A DNA stretch of 64,000 bases from Dictyoglomus sp. NZ13-RE01 (GTDB taxonomy: Bacteria > Dictyoglomota > Dictyoglomia > Dictyoglomales > Dictyoglomaceae), in NCBI GenBank assembly GCA_002878375.1, contig NIRF01000010.1, positions 1 through 64,000 on the forward strand. Direction: 5' to 3'. The position numbers and the translations under genes are program-made. This document shows, in pieces, positions 8,790 through 17,306 of the stretch (position 1 is the stretch's first letter; each line of letters begins with the position of its first letter). Under the pieces are notes generated by a model. It made no database searches. It saw only the letters and a list, made by a program, of their open reading frames with translations, and was not told the origin of the DNA.

Positions 8790-9591
8790 GAAAAAATGGA
8801 ATGTATTTGCTCATTTAATTTTAATAGTTTTCTCCCTTGCTATTTTATTCCCAATTTTTTGGGTATTTAGAACATCCCTTGCTCCAGAGGTTGTAGCTTA
8901 TCAGTCAAAACTTAACTTCTCCCCAACCTCGGACAATTACAAAGATCTTTTTAATCGCAACAAATTTGGTAGAAATATAGTTAATAGTTTAATAGTCTCT
9001 ATAGTATCTACCATTTTAACAATAATTTTCTCTGCACCAGGAGCCTATGCCATAGTAAGGTATAGACCTGGAGGAAGTATAACACAATTTCTAATTTTAG
9101 GCACCGATCTGCTTCCACCCATAGTTATAGTTATCCCTCTTTTCACCCTATTTAGAAGCTTAAAATTAGTTAATACCCTTAGTGGTCTCATTTTATCATA
9201 TTTTGCCTTTAATATTCCTTTCCTTTTATGGATGCTTATGGGATATTTTGAAGGAATTCCTAAGGATTTGGAAGAAGCAGCTCTCATAGATGGGGCAAAT
9301 AGACTCCAAACCTTTATAAGGGTAATATTTCCTTTAGCAGCACCAGGAATTATGGCAGGAGCTGTTTTAGGTTTTATTATAAGTTGGAACGAATTCCTTT
9401 TTGCTTTAGTGTTATCAAGTGGAAAAACATCCACTATTCCTGTGGCTTTGGCAGCTCTCCAAACCTCTGCAGGTGTAAGGATTGGTAATGTCTCAGCAGG
9501 GGTAATTATTGCAATTTTACCCATGCTCCTAATTGGTCTTTCTATGCAGAAATATTTAGTCAGAGGGCTTACCTTTGGTGCCATAAAGTAA
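8770..9591 (+). CDS. Carbohydrate ABC transporter permease (MalG type)
   Basis: A 273-residue CUT1-family inner-membrane subunit. It has an N-terminal membrane segment, the MalG-type FRTSLAPEVVAY region and the EAA loop (EEAALIDGANRLQTFIRVIFP). It overlaps the phospholipase-like gene by 20 bases; GGGAGTG upstream of ATG 8770 supports this start. The cassette order (MalG-like permease, binding protein, MalF-like permease) is unusual, since the binding protein usually comes first, and no ATPase gene accompanies it. Confidence 0.9.
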   Translation: MKKLSSKKKWNVFAHLILIVFSLAILFPIFWVFRTSLAPEVVAYQSKLNFSPTSDNYKDLFNRNKFGRNIVNSLIVSIVSTILTIIFSAPGAYAIVRYRPGGSITQFLILGTDLLPPIVIVIPLFTLFRSLKLVNTLSGLILSYFAFNIPFLLWMLMGYFEGIPKDLEEAALIDGANRLQTFIRVIFPLAAPGIMAGAVLGFIISWNEFLFALVLSSGKTSTIPVALAALQTSAGVRIGNVSAGVIIAILPMLLIGLSMQKYLVRGLTFGAIK

Positions 9592-9663
9592 AATGAAGGG
9601 AGGTGGTAAATATATTAAGTAATTTTAAGAAAAATAAAATAATCAAAAAAGGAGGAAGAAAGT

Positions 9664-10953
9664 ATGAAAAAGGGTCTTAAATATTTCCTTATCTCATTAG
9701 TTTTTTCCCTATTAATAATTGGATTTTCCTTCTCACAAGGTATCACTTTACACATGCTAATGGAAGATGTTCCCGAGACCCACATTATCCAACAACTTCT
9801 TCCAGATTTTGAAAAAAAGACAGGAATTAAAGTAGAGTTTGAGACTATTTTATACTCAGATATGCATCCAAAATTAGTACCACAACTTATGAGTCCTAAC
9901 TGCCAGTATGATGTTCTTGAAGTTGATAATTACTGGGCAGGAGAGTTTCCAGCAGCAGGATGGTTGGAGCCTTTAGATGAGTATGTTAAGAGAAGCAATT
10001 TTGATCTTTCAGTATATATACCTTCCTCATTGGAAATGACTGGCTATTATAAGGGCAAACTTTATATGATTCCTATGTATAACTATGCTATGGCTTTAAT
10101 CTATCGTACCGATATCCTAAATGATCCGAAGATAAAGGCAAAATATAAAGAGATTAAAAAGAAAGACTTAACTCTACCTAAGACATTAGATGAATATGTG
10201 GACCTTGCAAAGTTTTTGAAAAAGTATTTCGGAATTGATGGCTCCGCTATGCAAGCCCAAAGAGGAGATCCAATAGTAATGGAGTGGACCAATTATCTAT
10301 ATGCCTTGGGCGGAAGCTATTATGATAAGAATTGGAAAACCACAATCAATGATTATCTTGGAGTAAAAGCCACAAATTTATATATTGATTGTTTAAAGAA
10401 TGCAGCTCCATTAGGTGCTCTTTCCTTTAATTTGGATGATGCCTTTAGGGTAATGTCGCAAGGTAAGGCATTCAGCTATATAACTTATTGGTGGATGCTT
10501 CCTCAGCTTCAAGATCCTGAAAAGTCGGTAGTAGCAGGAAAGGTTGCAATAGCCCCAGTTCCTGGGAAAGGTGGTTTAAATGGTGGTTGGGGATGGGCAA
10601 TTCCTAAGAATCTACCTAAGGAAAGAAAAGAAGCAGCATGGAAGTTCATAGAATGGGTTGAATCTTTTGAAATAGCAAAGAAGAGGGCATTAATGGGAGG
10701 AGCTCCAACAAGATATGATGTCTTTAAAGATCCTGATGTTTTAAAGAAATATCCAGAATATAAAATAGTTATGAAGGTTATAGAAACTGCAAGACCAGTC
10801 CCTGAATTTCAATATTCTGCAGAAATGATTGAGATAGTAGGAAGAGAACTCTCCTTAGCAGCAACAGGTGAAAAGGATGTAAAGAAGGCTTTAGATGATG
10901 CTGCCAAAGAATTAGATCAATTGGCTGTAAAGGCAGGTTTGAGAAAGAAATGA
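9664..10953 (+). CDS. Sugar ABC transporter solute-binding protein
   Basis: A 429-residue exported family 1 binding protein. The signal peptide covers residues 1-26 (FLISLVFSLLIIGFSFSQG) and there is no lipobox Cys. The mature part follows the maltose-binding-protein pattern: LLPDFEKKTGIKVEFE, YDVLEVDNYWAGEFPAAGWLEPLDEY, GKLYMIPMYNYAMALIYRTDIL, and GGWGWAIPKNLPKERKEAAWKFIEWVES near the end. The ligand is probably an oligosaccharide. GGAGGA at 9651 is the working ribosome binding site; an orphan GGGAGGTGG lies upstream at 9598. The stop overlaps the next start by 4 bases. Confidence 0.9.
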   Translation: MKKGLKYFLISLVFSLLIIGFSFSQGITLHMLMEDVPETHIIQQLLPDFEKKTGIKVEFETILYSDMHPKLVPQLMSPNCQYDVLEVDNYWAGEFPAAGWLEPLDEYVKRSNFDLSVYIPSSLEMTGYYKGKLYMIPMYNYAMALIYRTDILNDPKIKAKYKEIKKKDLTLPKTLDEYVDLAKFLKKYFGIDGSAMQAQRGDPIVMEWTNYLYALGGSYYDKNWKTTINDYLGVKATNLYIDCLKNAAPLGALSFNLDDAFRVMSQGKAFSYITYWWMLPQLQDPEKSVVAGKVAIAPVPGKGGLNGGWGWAIPKNLPKERKEAAWKFIEWVESFEIAKKRALMGGAPTRYDVFKDPDVLKKYPEYKIVMKVIETARPVPEFQYSAEMIEIVGRELSLAATGEKDVKKALDDAAKELDQLAVKAGLRKK

Positions 10954-11876
10954 GCGTGAAAATTTTTAAGAAAAAAGGGGGAGAGGGGAACCTCTCCCCC
11001 CTAAAAAGAGCAGAAAAGAGAGCAGGAATTTTCTTCCTTCTTCCTTCTCTATCCATATTGCTTCTTGTTATTATATTTCCATTAGCCTTTTCTCTTATTG
11101 TTAGTTTTTATAACTATACCTTTATAGAACCAGGATTCAATAAATTTGTGGGCTTTAAAAATTACTTAAAGATTTTTTCAGACCCATACTTTTGGAACTC
11201 TTTATGGGTTACTTTTAAATTCGTCTTTTTGGTTGTCTCCTTAGAGTTTTCTATTGGTTTCCTTATAGCATTAATGCTAAATAGAGATATTGCTTTTAAA
11301 GAAGTATACTATACTATTCTTACAATTCCTATGGTTATGTCTCCTGTTGCTGTAGCTCTTATTTGGAAAATGCTCCTACATCCTAACCTGGGAATAATAA
11401 ACTTTCTTTTAGAAAAGATAGGTCTTTCTCCTATAGATTTCTTGGGAGAGAAAAATAATGCCTTTTGGTCTGTTCTTTTAGTAGATATATGGCAACAGGT
11501 ATCCTTTATGATATTGATGCTTTTAGCAGGGCTTGTTTCTCTTCCTACTGATGTTTTTGAGGCTGCTGAGATTGATGGCACTTCTGAAATACAAAAGTTC
11601 TTCTATATCACCCTTCCCCTTATGAAACCAGTAATCTTTGCTGCTATAACCCTAAGAATCATTTTTGCCTTTAGAACTTTTGACTTAGTTTATATTCTTA
11701 CCAGAGGGGGACCAGGGGTTGCAACAGATGTTCTAAGTTACTACGTATATAGACAGACCTTTATGGGACTTGATTTAAGCACGGCATCATCTGCATCCTA
11801 TATACTATTAGGAATAGTAATGATCTTTATCGTGCTAATCTTTAAAACTATTTTTAGAAGAAGCTTTGAATATTAA
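10950..11876 (+). CDS. Carbohydrate ABC transporter permease (MalF type)
   Basis: A 308-residue CUT1 permease. RAEKRAGIFFLLPSLSILLLV leads into the first membrane segment, and the EAA loop is EAAEIDGTSEIQKFFYITLP. The start codon ATGA overlaps the stop of the binding-protein gene. The first 20 codons (MSVKIFKKKGGEGNLSPLKR) are odd because they encode a perfect GC-rich hairpin at 10977-11000. The last gene of the plus-strand cluster, it faces the convergent GH31 gene with a hairpin between them. Confidence 0.9.
   Translation: MSVKIFKKKGGEGNLSPLKRAEKRAGIFFLLPSLSILLLVIIFPLAFSLIVSFYNYTFIEPGFNKFVGFKNYLKIFSDPYFWNSLWVTFKFVFLVVSLEFSIGFLIALMLNRDIAFKEVYYTILTIPMVMSPVAVALIWKMLLHPNLGIINFLLEKIGLSPIDFLGEKNNAFWSVLLVDIWQQVSFMILMLLAGLVSLPTDVFEAAEIDGTSEIQKFFYITLPLMKPVIFAAITLRIIFAFRTFDLVYILTRGGPGVATDVLSYYVYRQTFMGLDLSTASSASYILLGIVMIFIVLIFKTIFRRSFEY
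10977..11000 (+). promoter_or_regulatory. Hairpin embedded in the permease N-terminal codons
   Basis: GGGGGAGAGG (10977-10986) and CCTCTCCCCC (10991-11000) form a perfect 10-bp stem closed by GGAA, a GNRA-type tetraloop. It occupies codons 10-17 of the MalF-like permease. It is in the place where the other cassettes carry an intergenic hairpin between binding protein and permease. No T-run follows, so RNA stabilisation or reduced permease translation is more likely than termination. Confidence 0.75.
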
Positions 11877-11881
11877 AAAAG

Positions 11882-11905
11882 GGGATAGTCTAAAAAGACT
11901 ATCCC
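11882..11905 (-). terminator. Terminator after the GH31 gene, between convergent operons
   Basis: GGGATAGTCT (11882-11891) and AGACTATCCC (11896-11905) form a perfect 10-bp stem with an AAAA loop. Read on the minus strand the stem is followed by a run of T (complement of the A-run at 11875-11880), so it is a good intrinsic terminator for the GH31 operon. On the plus strand the following sequence is only weakly T-rich, so it may also stop the plus-strand operon less efficiently. Confidence 0.8.
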
Positions 11906-11919
11906 TAAATTTAAAGTCT

Positions 11920-14232
11920 CTACTCTAAGATTATTTCAATATTTCCATTATCCTCTATCTCTATAACTTTCCCCTTCAGAGGAACTATCCTAAATATTTT
12001 TCTTTCTGATTGATAACCCTTATGGATATACTCTATCTTTAAATTACCTTCCTTTTTCAAGGAGAACTTTACTAAGTTGAATTTTCCCTTTTCATAATCC
12101 CAGGTTACTCCATCATCCTCATAATATATAAATTCTCCTTCTCCTGGAAAAACCCTTAATTCTAAAACATCCTGTTTTTCTTCTCCTACATAATTTTGGC
12201 TTTTCCAGAGAGGAAGAATGGTTCCTGCCTTTACAAAAATAGGAATAAGTTCTATAGGGGATGATACAGATATATAAGCTGGTCCCTCTAATTTTTCTTC
12301 TGTCCAGAAGTTATACCATTCTCCATGAGGAAGGTAAACAAGTCTTGCTCTTGCCCCCTCCCTATATATGGGCGCCACTAAAAGATGTGCTCCAAGCATA
12401 AACTCATCATCATTATGAATTGCTTCCTTATCCTCTGGATATTCCAAGATTAGAGCCCTCAAAGGAGGAATACCCTTCTCCTTTGCTTCCCAGAAAAGAG
12501 AGTAAAGGTAAGGTATAAGTTGATACCTAAGGGTTATATATTTTCTTGCTATTTTCTCCGCCTCCTCGGAAAAAGACCATGGCTCCTGTCTTCTTGTATT
12601 AATAGCGGAATGATTTCGGAAGAAGGGATAGAAAATGCCTGCCTCAATCCATCTTATAAAAAGCTCTTCTGTGCAATCTTCCCCAAAGCCTCCTACATCA
12701 GCCCCAATAAATGGTACCCCTGATATACCAAGGTTTTGGAGCATAGGAAAGGACATATAAAGGTGCTCCCACCAACTTTTATTATCTCCTGTCCATACTG
12801 AGGAATATTTTTGCACTCCAGAAAAGCCAGCCCTTGTAATTATTAGGGGGCGTAAATTGGGTCTTGCCCTCTTCCATCCTTCAAAGCTTGCCTTTGCCAT
12901 CAAAAGACCATACACATTGTGGATCTCGTCATGAGTAAATCTATCCCCTTTTCCATGGAGCACATCTTGAGGGAAGGTCTTTAAATAGTACTTTGATTCT
13001 TCTGGATCTTGGGTTTTTCCCCAAAAAGCGGAGGCATTTTCAAAGGATGCTGGCTCATTCATATCATTCCATATCCCAGAGACTCCCTTTTCAATCAAGC
13101 TTTTTTGTTTTTCTCCCCACCATACCCTTACCTCTTCTCTTACAAAATCGGGAAAGGCGCACTCTCCAGGCCAAACATGTCCAATATATACGGTTCCATC
13201 AGATCTTCTACAGAAATAATCCTTCTCCACCCCCTCTTTATAAACATCGTAATTTACATCCCTTTTTACGCCAGGATCTATTATAGTTACAATCTTAAAA
13301 CCTTCCCTATTCAAATCATTAATCATCTTTTCAAAGTTTGGAAATCTTTCACAGCTCGTGGTAAATACCCTAAATCCCTCCATGTAATCTATATCAAGAT
13401 AAATTACATCACAGGGAATTTTTCTTTCTCTAAAGTTTTTAGCAATCTCCCTTACCTCTTCCTCTGAGGCATAACTCCATCTGGACTGTTGATATCCCAA
13501 TGCCCAAATAGGTGGAAGATAGTATCTTCCTGTAAGATAGGTATACTCCTCTATCACATCCTTAGGAGTTGGTCCATAAAAGAAGTAATAGTCTAATTCT
13601 CCATTCTCTGCATAAAAATAGTAGTATTTATTACTCTCTTTCCCCATATCAAAATAACTTCTAAAGGTGTTGTCAAAGAATATTCCATAACTTTTTTTGG
13701 GATTCCAGGCAATAAAGAATGGATGGGACTGATACAAAGGATCTGTCGTAGGATAATGATTGGGATCATCAGTATTCCAATTTATTAATCTTTTTCCCTT
13801 CTTGTTTAGACCTCCCACCCTTTCTCCAAATCCTAAAAATGCCTCTTCATTTCTCAATTCTTTATATGAAAATACCTTATTCTTAAATCTTCCATACCCT
13901 AAGTTCTCATAATCAGAGAGGATTAAATCACCCTCTTTATCAAAAATACTTATCTTTCCTTTCTCTTTATTTATGGCTACAACTAAAAATGCAGTAGAAA
14001 GAACTATTTCTCCATCCTTCTCCGTTACAGTAAAATCTTTAAGAGGAGGAAATTTTTCTATGACAAAAGAATAATTATGATTCCAATTCTTATTTTTTGA
14101 ATAATGAAATCTAACAGTTCTTTCAGATAGCACATCAATCCTTAAATCTTCCTCCTCTCCGAAGACAAAAAGTGATTTATCCCTTTTTTCAAAACCTACC
14201 ACTTTTCCCCATGGCTTTATCCTTGAGACCAT
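11920..14232 (-). CDS. Glycoside hydrolase family 31 alpha-glucosidase
   Basis: A 770-residue GH31 enzyme without signal peptide, so intracellular. The domain order is a beta-sandwich N-terminus, a TIM barrel and a C-terminal beta-domain. The catalytic nucleophile is Asp390 in WNDMNEPASF; the first conserved block is DVIYLDIDYMEGF, and the acid/base region is WTGDNKSWWEHL with GADVGGF after it. It would release glucose from imported alpha-gluco-oligosaccharides. It is the last gene of the minus-strand LacI operon, 45 bases after a MalG-like permease. GH31 also contains alpha-xylosidases, so alpha-glucosidase is the likely but not the only reading. Confidence 0.9.
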   Translation of the reverse strand: MVSRIKPWGKVVGFEKRDKSLFVFGEEEDLRIDVLSERTVRFHYSKNKNWNHNYSFVIEKFPPLKDFTVTEKDGEIVLSTAFLVVAINKEKGKISIFDKEGDLILSDYENLGYGRFKNKVFSYKELRNEEAFLGFGERVGGLNKKGKRLINWNTDDPNHYPTTDPLYQSHPFFIAWNPKKSYGIFFDNTFRSYFDMGKESNKYYYFYAENGELDYYFFYGPTPKDVIEEYTYLTGRYYLPPIWALGYQQSRWSYASEEEVREIAKNFRERKIPCDVIYLDIDYMEGFRVFTTSCERFPNFEKMINDLNREGFKIVTIIDPGVKRDVNYDVYKEGVEKDYFCRRSDGTVYIGHVWPGECAFPDFVREEVRVWWGEKQKSLIEKGVSGIWNDMNEPASFENASAFWGKTQDPEESKYYLKTFPQDVLHGKGDRFTHDEIHNVYGLLMAKASFEGWKRARPNLRPLIITRAGFSGVQKYSSVWTGDNKSWWEHLYMSFPMLQNLGISGVPFIGADVGGFGEDCTEELFIRWIEAGIFYPFFRNHSAINTRRQEPWSFSEEAEKIARKYITLRYQLIPYLYSLFWEAKEKGIPPLRALILEYPEDKEAIHNDDEFMLGAHLLVAPIYREGARARLVYLPHGEWYNFWTEEKLEGPAYISVSSPIELIPIFVKAGTILPLWKSQNYVGEEKQDVLELRVFPGEGEFIYYEDDGVTWDYEKGKFNLVKFSLKKEGNLKIEYIHKGYQSERKIFRIVPLKGKVIEIEDNGNIEIILE

Positions 14233-14277
14233 AGCATCCTCCCTTTCCTCTTTTTTCCATTTATTATGATTGAAATA

Positions 14278-15111
14278 TTAGAACTTTAAGCCTGTCATTG
14301 CAATACCCCTTATTACATACTTTTGAGCAACTAAAAAGACGATCAAAATAGGTAAAACAACAACAGTAGAACCCGCAAGAATTGTTCCTATATTTTCCCC
14401 ATACTGACCTGCTATTATAGATACAGCCACAGGCAATGTATACATCCTCTCATCGGTAGCAATGATAAGAGGCCAAAGGAAAGAGTTCCATGCACCAATA
14501 AAGGCAAAAACGAAAGAAGTTACAAGGAAAGGAGTAGAAAGAGGCAAAATGATTCTAAAATAAATATGGAGTTCTGATGCACCATCAATCTTGGCAGACT
14601 CTATAAGATCGTTGGGAATTCCGTTTATAAATTGTCTCCAGAAAAATATGCTTCCTGCCCCTACAAGTCCAGGAATAATAATCCCTCTATAGGTATTTAA
14701 CATGTTTAGAAATCTTACTATAAGATACGTTGGTATTAATGTCATTTGTCCTGGTATCATCATAGTGGCAAGAATTATTAGGAAAATAGCATCCCTTCCC
14801 TTGAATTTAAATTTAGAAAAGGCATACCCTGCCATAGAATTAAGAAGTATAGAGAGAGGTGGAGCAACAAGGGCAATTATTATGGTGTTTAATAATGGTC
14901 TCCCAAAATTCACCCCTTTAAAAAGATCTATGTAGTTTTTCAAAGTGATTTCTGAGGGGATAAATTTGGGGGGAATAGTGTATATTTCTCTTGGTGTTTT
15001 AAAGGATGTGGATATCATCCAAAAGAATGGAGTTGCAGTCACAATAGAAGCCAAAATTAGAAATCCATGTACTAATATTTGTTGAATGGGACTTACTTTT
15101 CTTTTCCTCAA
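14278..15111 (-). CDS. Carbohydrate ABC transporter permease (MalG type)
   Basis: A 277-residue CUT1 permease. It shows the MalG-type N-terminal signature FFWMISTSFKTPREIYTIPP and the EAA loop ESAKIDGASELHIYFRIILP. It has about six membrane segments and ends in the usual RGIAMTGLKF. It lies 12 bases downstream of its MalF-like partner and is followed by the GH31 gene. No ATPase is encoded in this operon. Confidence 0.92.
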   Translation of the reverse strand: MRKRKVSPIQQILVHGFLILASIVTATPFFWMISTSFKTPREIYTIPPKFIPSEITLKNYIDLFKGVNFGRPLLNTIIIALVAPPLSILLNSMAGYAFSKFKFKGRDAIFLIILATMMIPGQMTLIPTYLIVRFLNMLNTYRGIIIPGLVGAGSIFFWRQFINGIPNDLIESAKIDGASELHIYFRIILPLSTPFLVTSFVFAFIGAWNSFLWPLIIATDERMYTLPVAVSIIAGQYGENIGTILAGSTVVVLPILIVFLVAQKYVIRGIAMTGLKF

Positions 15112-15123
15112 TTTCTTCGCCCC

Positions 15124-16005
15124 CTATTCTTGATATATTCTTAACTTCATCTGAATGTAGGTTAATGCGAAAATCATAAGGAATAGAATAAAAGCAACGG
15201 AGGAAGCATATCCAAATTCAAAGGCTCTAAATCCTTTTTGGTAAAGATACAAAACTATGGATAATGTGGAGTTTAATGGACCTCCTCCTGTAAGCATATA
15301 AGGTTCTTCAAAGAGTTGAAGATAACCAATTCCAAGCATTACAGATACAAAAAGAAGAACTGGTCTAAGACCGGGAAGAGTTATATGCAAAAATTGTTGC
15401 CATCTATTAGCCCCATCAATCTCCGCAGCCTCATAAAGTTCTTCAGGTATTCCTTGAAGCCCTGCAATAAAAAGAAGCATGTTAGGACCTATCGCTTTCC
15501 AAACTACAAGGGACACAACTGCAAGCATTGCCCATCTTGTATCAGAAAGCCATTCCTGTGGAGGAATGCCAAAAAGTCCTAAGAACCAGTTTAGAAGTCC
15601 ATATTTTGGATTCAATATCCAGGACCAAACCACAGCAATAGCTATGGTACTTGTTACTGAAGGTAGATATATAAGAAGGCGAAAGAAGTTCTTAAAGTAA
15701 GTTTCTTCTCTATTTAGCAGAAAGGCAAAAAGCAAGGAGAAAAATATAGTAGTAGGATAAGCCAAGATGAAGGCGTAAAAGGTGTTTAAAACGGCTTTCC
15801 AAAAAAGATCATCATGAAGGACATCAATAAAGTTTTGAAACCATACGATTTGGGTTCTACTCCAATCCATAAAGGAGTAGGCATTGAAATCTGTTATGCT
15901 TAGAAAAAGGGAAGTAATTACAGGAAGAACTGTAAAAACTAGAAGAAGAAGTAAAGATGGTCCAATAAATAAAATTATCTCTTTAAAGGTATTTTTCATG
16001 TACAC
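15124..16005 (-). CDS. Carbohydrate ABC transporter permease (MalF type)
   Basis: A 293-residue CUT1 permease. The N-terminus has the FIGPSLLLLLVFTVLPVITS membrane segment, and the EAA loop EAAEIDGANRWQQFLHITLP lies in the last third. The start at 16005 has AGGAGGTG a few bases upstream on the minus strand. A terminator-like hairpin at 16023-16048 separates it from its binding-protein gene. Confidence 0.92.
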   Translation of the reverse strand: MYMKNTFKEIILFIGPSLLLLLVFTVLPVITSLFLSITDFNAYSFMDWSRTQIVWFQNFIDVLHDDLFWKAVLNTFYAFILAYPTTIFFSLLFAFLLNREETYFKNFFRLLIYLPSVTSTIAIAVVWSWILNPKYGLLNWFLGLFGIPPQEWLSDTRWAMLAVVSLVVWKAIGPNMLLFIAGLQGIPEELYEAAEIDGANRWQQFLHITLPGLRPVLLFVSVMLGIGYLQLFEEPYMLTGGGPLNSTLSIVLYLYQKGFRAFEFGYASSVAFILFLMIFALTYIQMKLRIYQE

Positions 16006-16013
16006 CTCCTCCT

Positions 16014-16048
16014 AAATAAAAAAAGCCCAGTGGATAACCACTGGGCTT
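16014..16048 (-). terminator. Attenuator hairpin between binding protein and permease genes
   Basis: AAGCCCAGTGG (16023-16033) and CCACTGGGCTT (16038-16048) form a perfect 11-bp stem with a four-base loop. On the minus strand the stem is followed by TTTTTATTT, so it has full intrinsic-terminator form, yet it lies only about 18 bases before the permease start. It probably reduces expression of the permeases and GH31 gene relative to the binding protein. Confidence 0.8.
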
Positions 16049-16054
16049 TAATAC

Positions 16055-17257
16055 CTACTTCTTCAAAACTTTTCTTAGGTCTTCATATAAAAGTTCTACA
16101 GCCTCTTTTACATCTCTTTTTCCAAGACATGCTTCCTCTACTCTTCTTCCTAAGGCTGATTCAATTTTATCCCACTCTGGCACGATTGGTGTTGATTTTG
16201 CATCCTTTAACTGTTCTCCAAACACTCTTGTAAAGGGATCATTGGCAAGCTCAGGACTATTCCAAGTTTCTTTTACTGCAGGAAGATTCCTTAAAACCCT
16301 ATACCACTCCAACTGATTTTCAGGTTTTGACATAAACTCTATAAATTTCCATGCAGAATCCTTCTCTTTTGATGTGGTAAATATTACCCAGTTTGATCCT
16401 CCTACAAAGGATGTTCTCGTCTTTTTCTTTGGCATTACAGCAACTGCCCATTTTCCTGTAATCTTAGGAACCTGCTCCTTTATCATGGAGACCATCCAAG
16501 GTCCAGAAAAGAACATGGGAAGAAGCCCGGATTCAAAATCTACGAATACATTGGCTCCACCTTTTGCCACAAGATTTTCTCTATAAAATCTTGCATAGAA
16601 ATCAAGAGCTTCAACAAACTCAGGGTTCTTTACAAGAATGTTTTTATTCTTATCTATAACATCCCCACCATTCTGCCAAACAAAAGGCATAAAGTTGGCA
16701 GCTTCTGTAGGACTTAAGCCCAAGCCACAATTTCCAAGACCATACTTTTGGGCAAGCTTCTTAATTGCGTCATAAAGCTCATCCCATGTATCTGGAGCCT
16801 TTTCGTATCCTACCTCCTTAAGCATATCCGTTCTATAGTATAAAACTCTCACATCTACATACCATGGTACTCCATAAACCTTTCCGCCATAAACAACTGT
16901 TTCCCAAGAGCCTGAAAAGAATTTATCAGGTTTTACTACATTAGATTTTGATATATATTTACCAAGGTCCTCAAAAGCTCCCATAGCAGCAAAAGGTGCC
17001 ATCCAAGTGGTTCCCATCATAGCCATATCTGGGAGCTGTCTACCTGCAATACCTGTTAAAATCTTACTGAAAGCTGCAGTCCAAGGAAGTGCTTGAACCT
17101 CTACCTTTATTCCTGTCTCTTTTGTAAATTTATCCGTCATTACACTTAGATTCTTCGCCTCTTCTCCCATTGCCCAAATTCTTATGGTTTTAGTTTGGGA
17201 AAAGGAAAGAGAAGAAAGAAGCATTAGAACCAGAAGAATTATAGCTATTTTCCTCAT
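16055..17257 (-). CDS. Sugar ABC transporter solute-binding protein
   Basis: A 400-residue exported family 1 binding protein. The signal peptide is residues 1-20 (IAIILLVLMLLSSLSFSQ). Motifs include FTKETGIKVEVQALPW, DMAMMGTTWMAPFAAMGAFEDL, YGVPWYVDVRVLYYRTDML and DSAWKFIEFMSKPENQLEWY. It sits between a secreted glycoamylase-like enzyme and two permeases, so it probably binds the oligosaccharides that enzyme releases. The AGGGAGGTG ribosome binding site is close behind an intercistronic stem-loop at 17280-17300. Confidence 0.9.
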   Translation of the reverse strand: MRKIAIILLVLMLLSSLSFSQTKTIRIWAMGEEAKNLSVMTDKFTKETGIKVEVQALPWTAAFSKILTGIAGRQLPDMAMMGTTWMAPFAAMGAFEDLGKYISKSNVVKPDKFFSGSWETVVYGGKVYGVPWYVDVRVLYYRTDMLKEVGYEKAPDTWDELYDAIKKLAQKYGLGNCGLGLSPTEAANFMPFVWQNGGDVIDKNKNILVKNPEFVEALDFYARFYRENLVAKGGANVFVDFESGLLPMFFSGPWMVSMIKEQVPKITGKWAVAVMPKKKTRTSFVGGSNWVIFTTSKEKDSAWKFIEFMSKPENQLEWYRVLRNLPAVKETWNSPELANDPFTRVFGEQLKDAKSTPIVPEWDKIESALGRRVEEACLGKRDVKEAVELLYEDLRKVLKK

Positions 17258-17279
17258 CTTTTTACACCTCCCTAATTTT

Positions 17280-17300
17280 GGGGCAGGATTAACCTGCCCC
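17280..17300. repeat. Intercistronic stem-loop between the glycoamylase-like and binding protein genes
   Basis: GGGGCAGG (17280-17287) and CCTGCCCC (17293-17300) form a perfect 8-bp stem with a five-base loop, six bases after the stop of the giant hydrolase. On the minus (coding) strand the stem is preceded by an A-run and followed by AAAATT, so it is not a terminator in the sense direction. It would work as one for antisense transcription. A role in mRNA stability is inference. Confidence 0.7.
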
Positions 17301-17306
17301 TATTTT

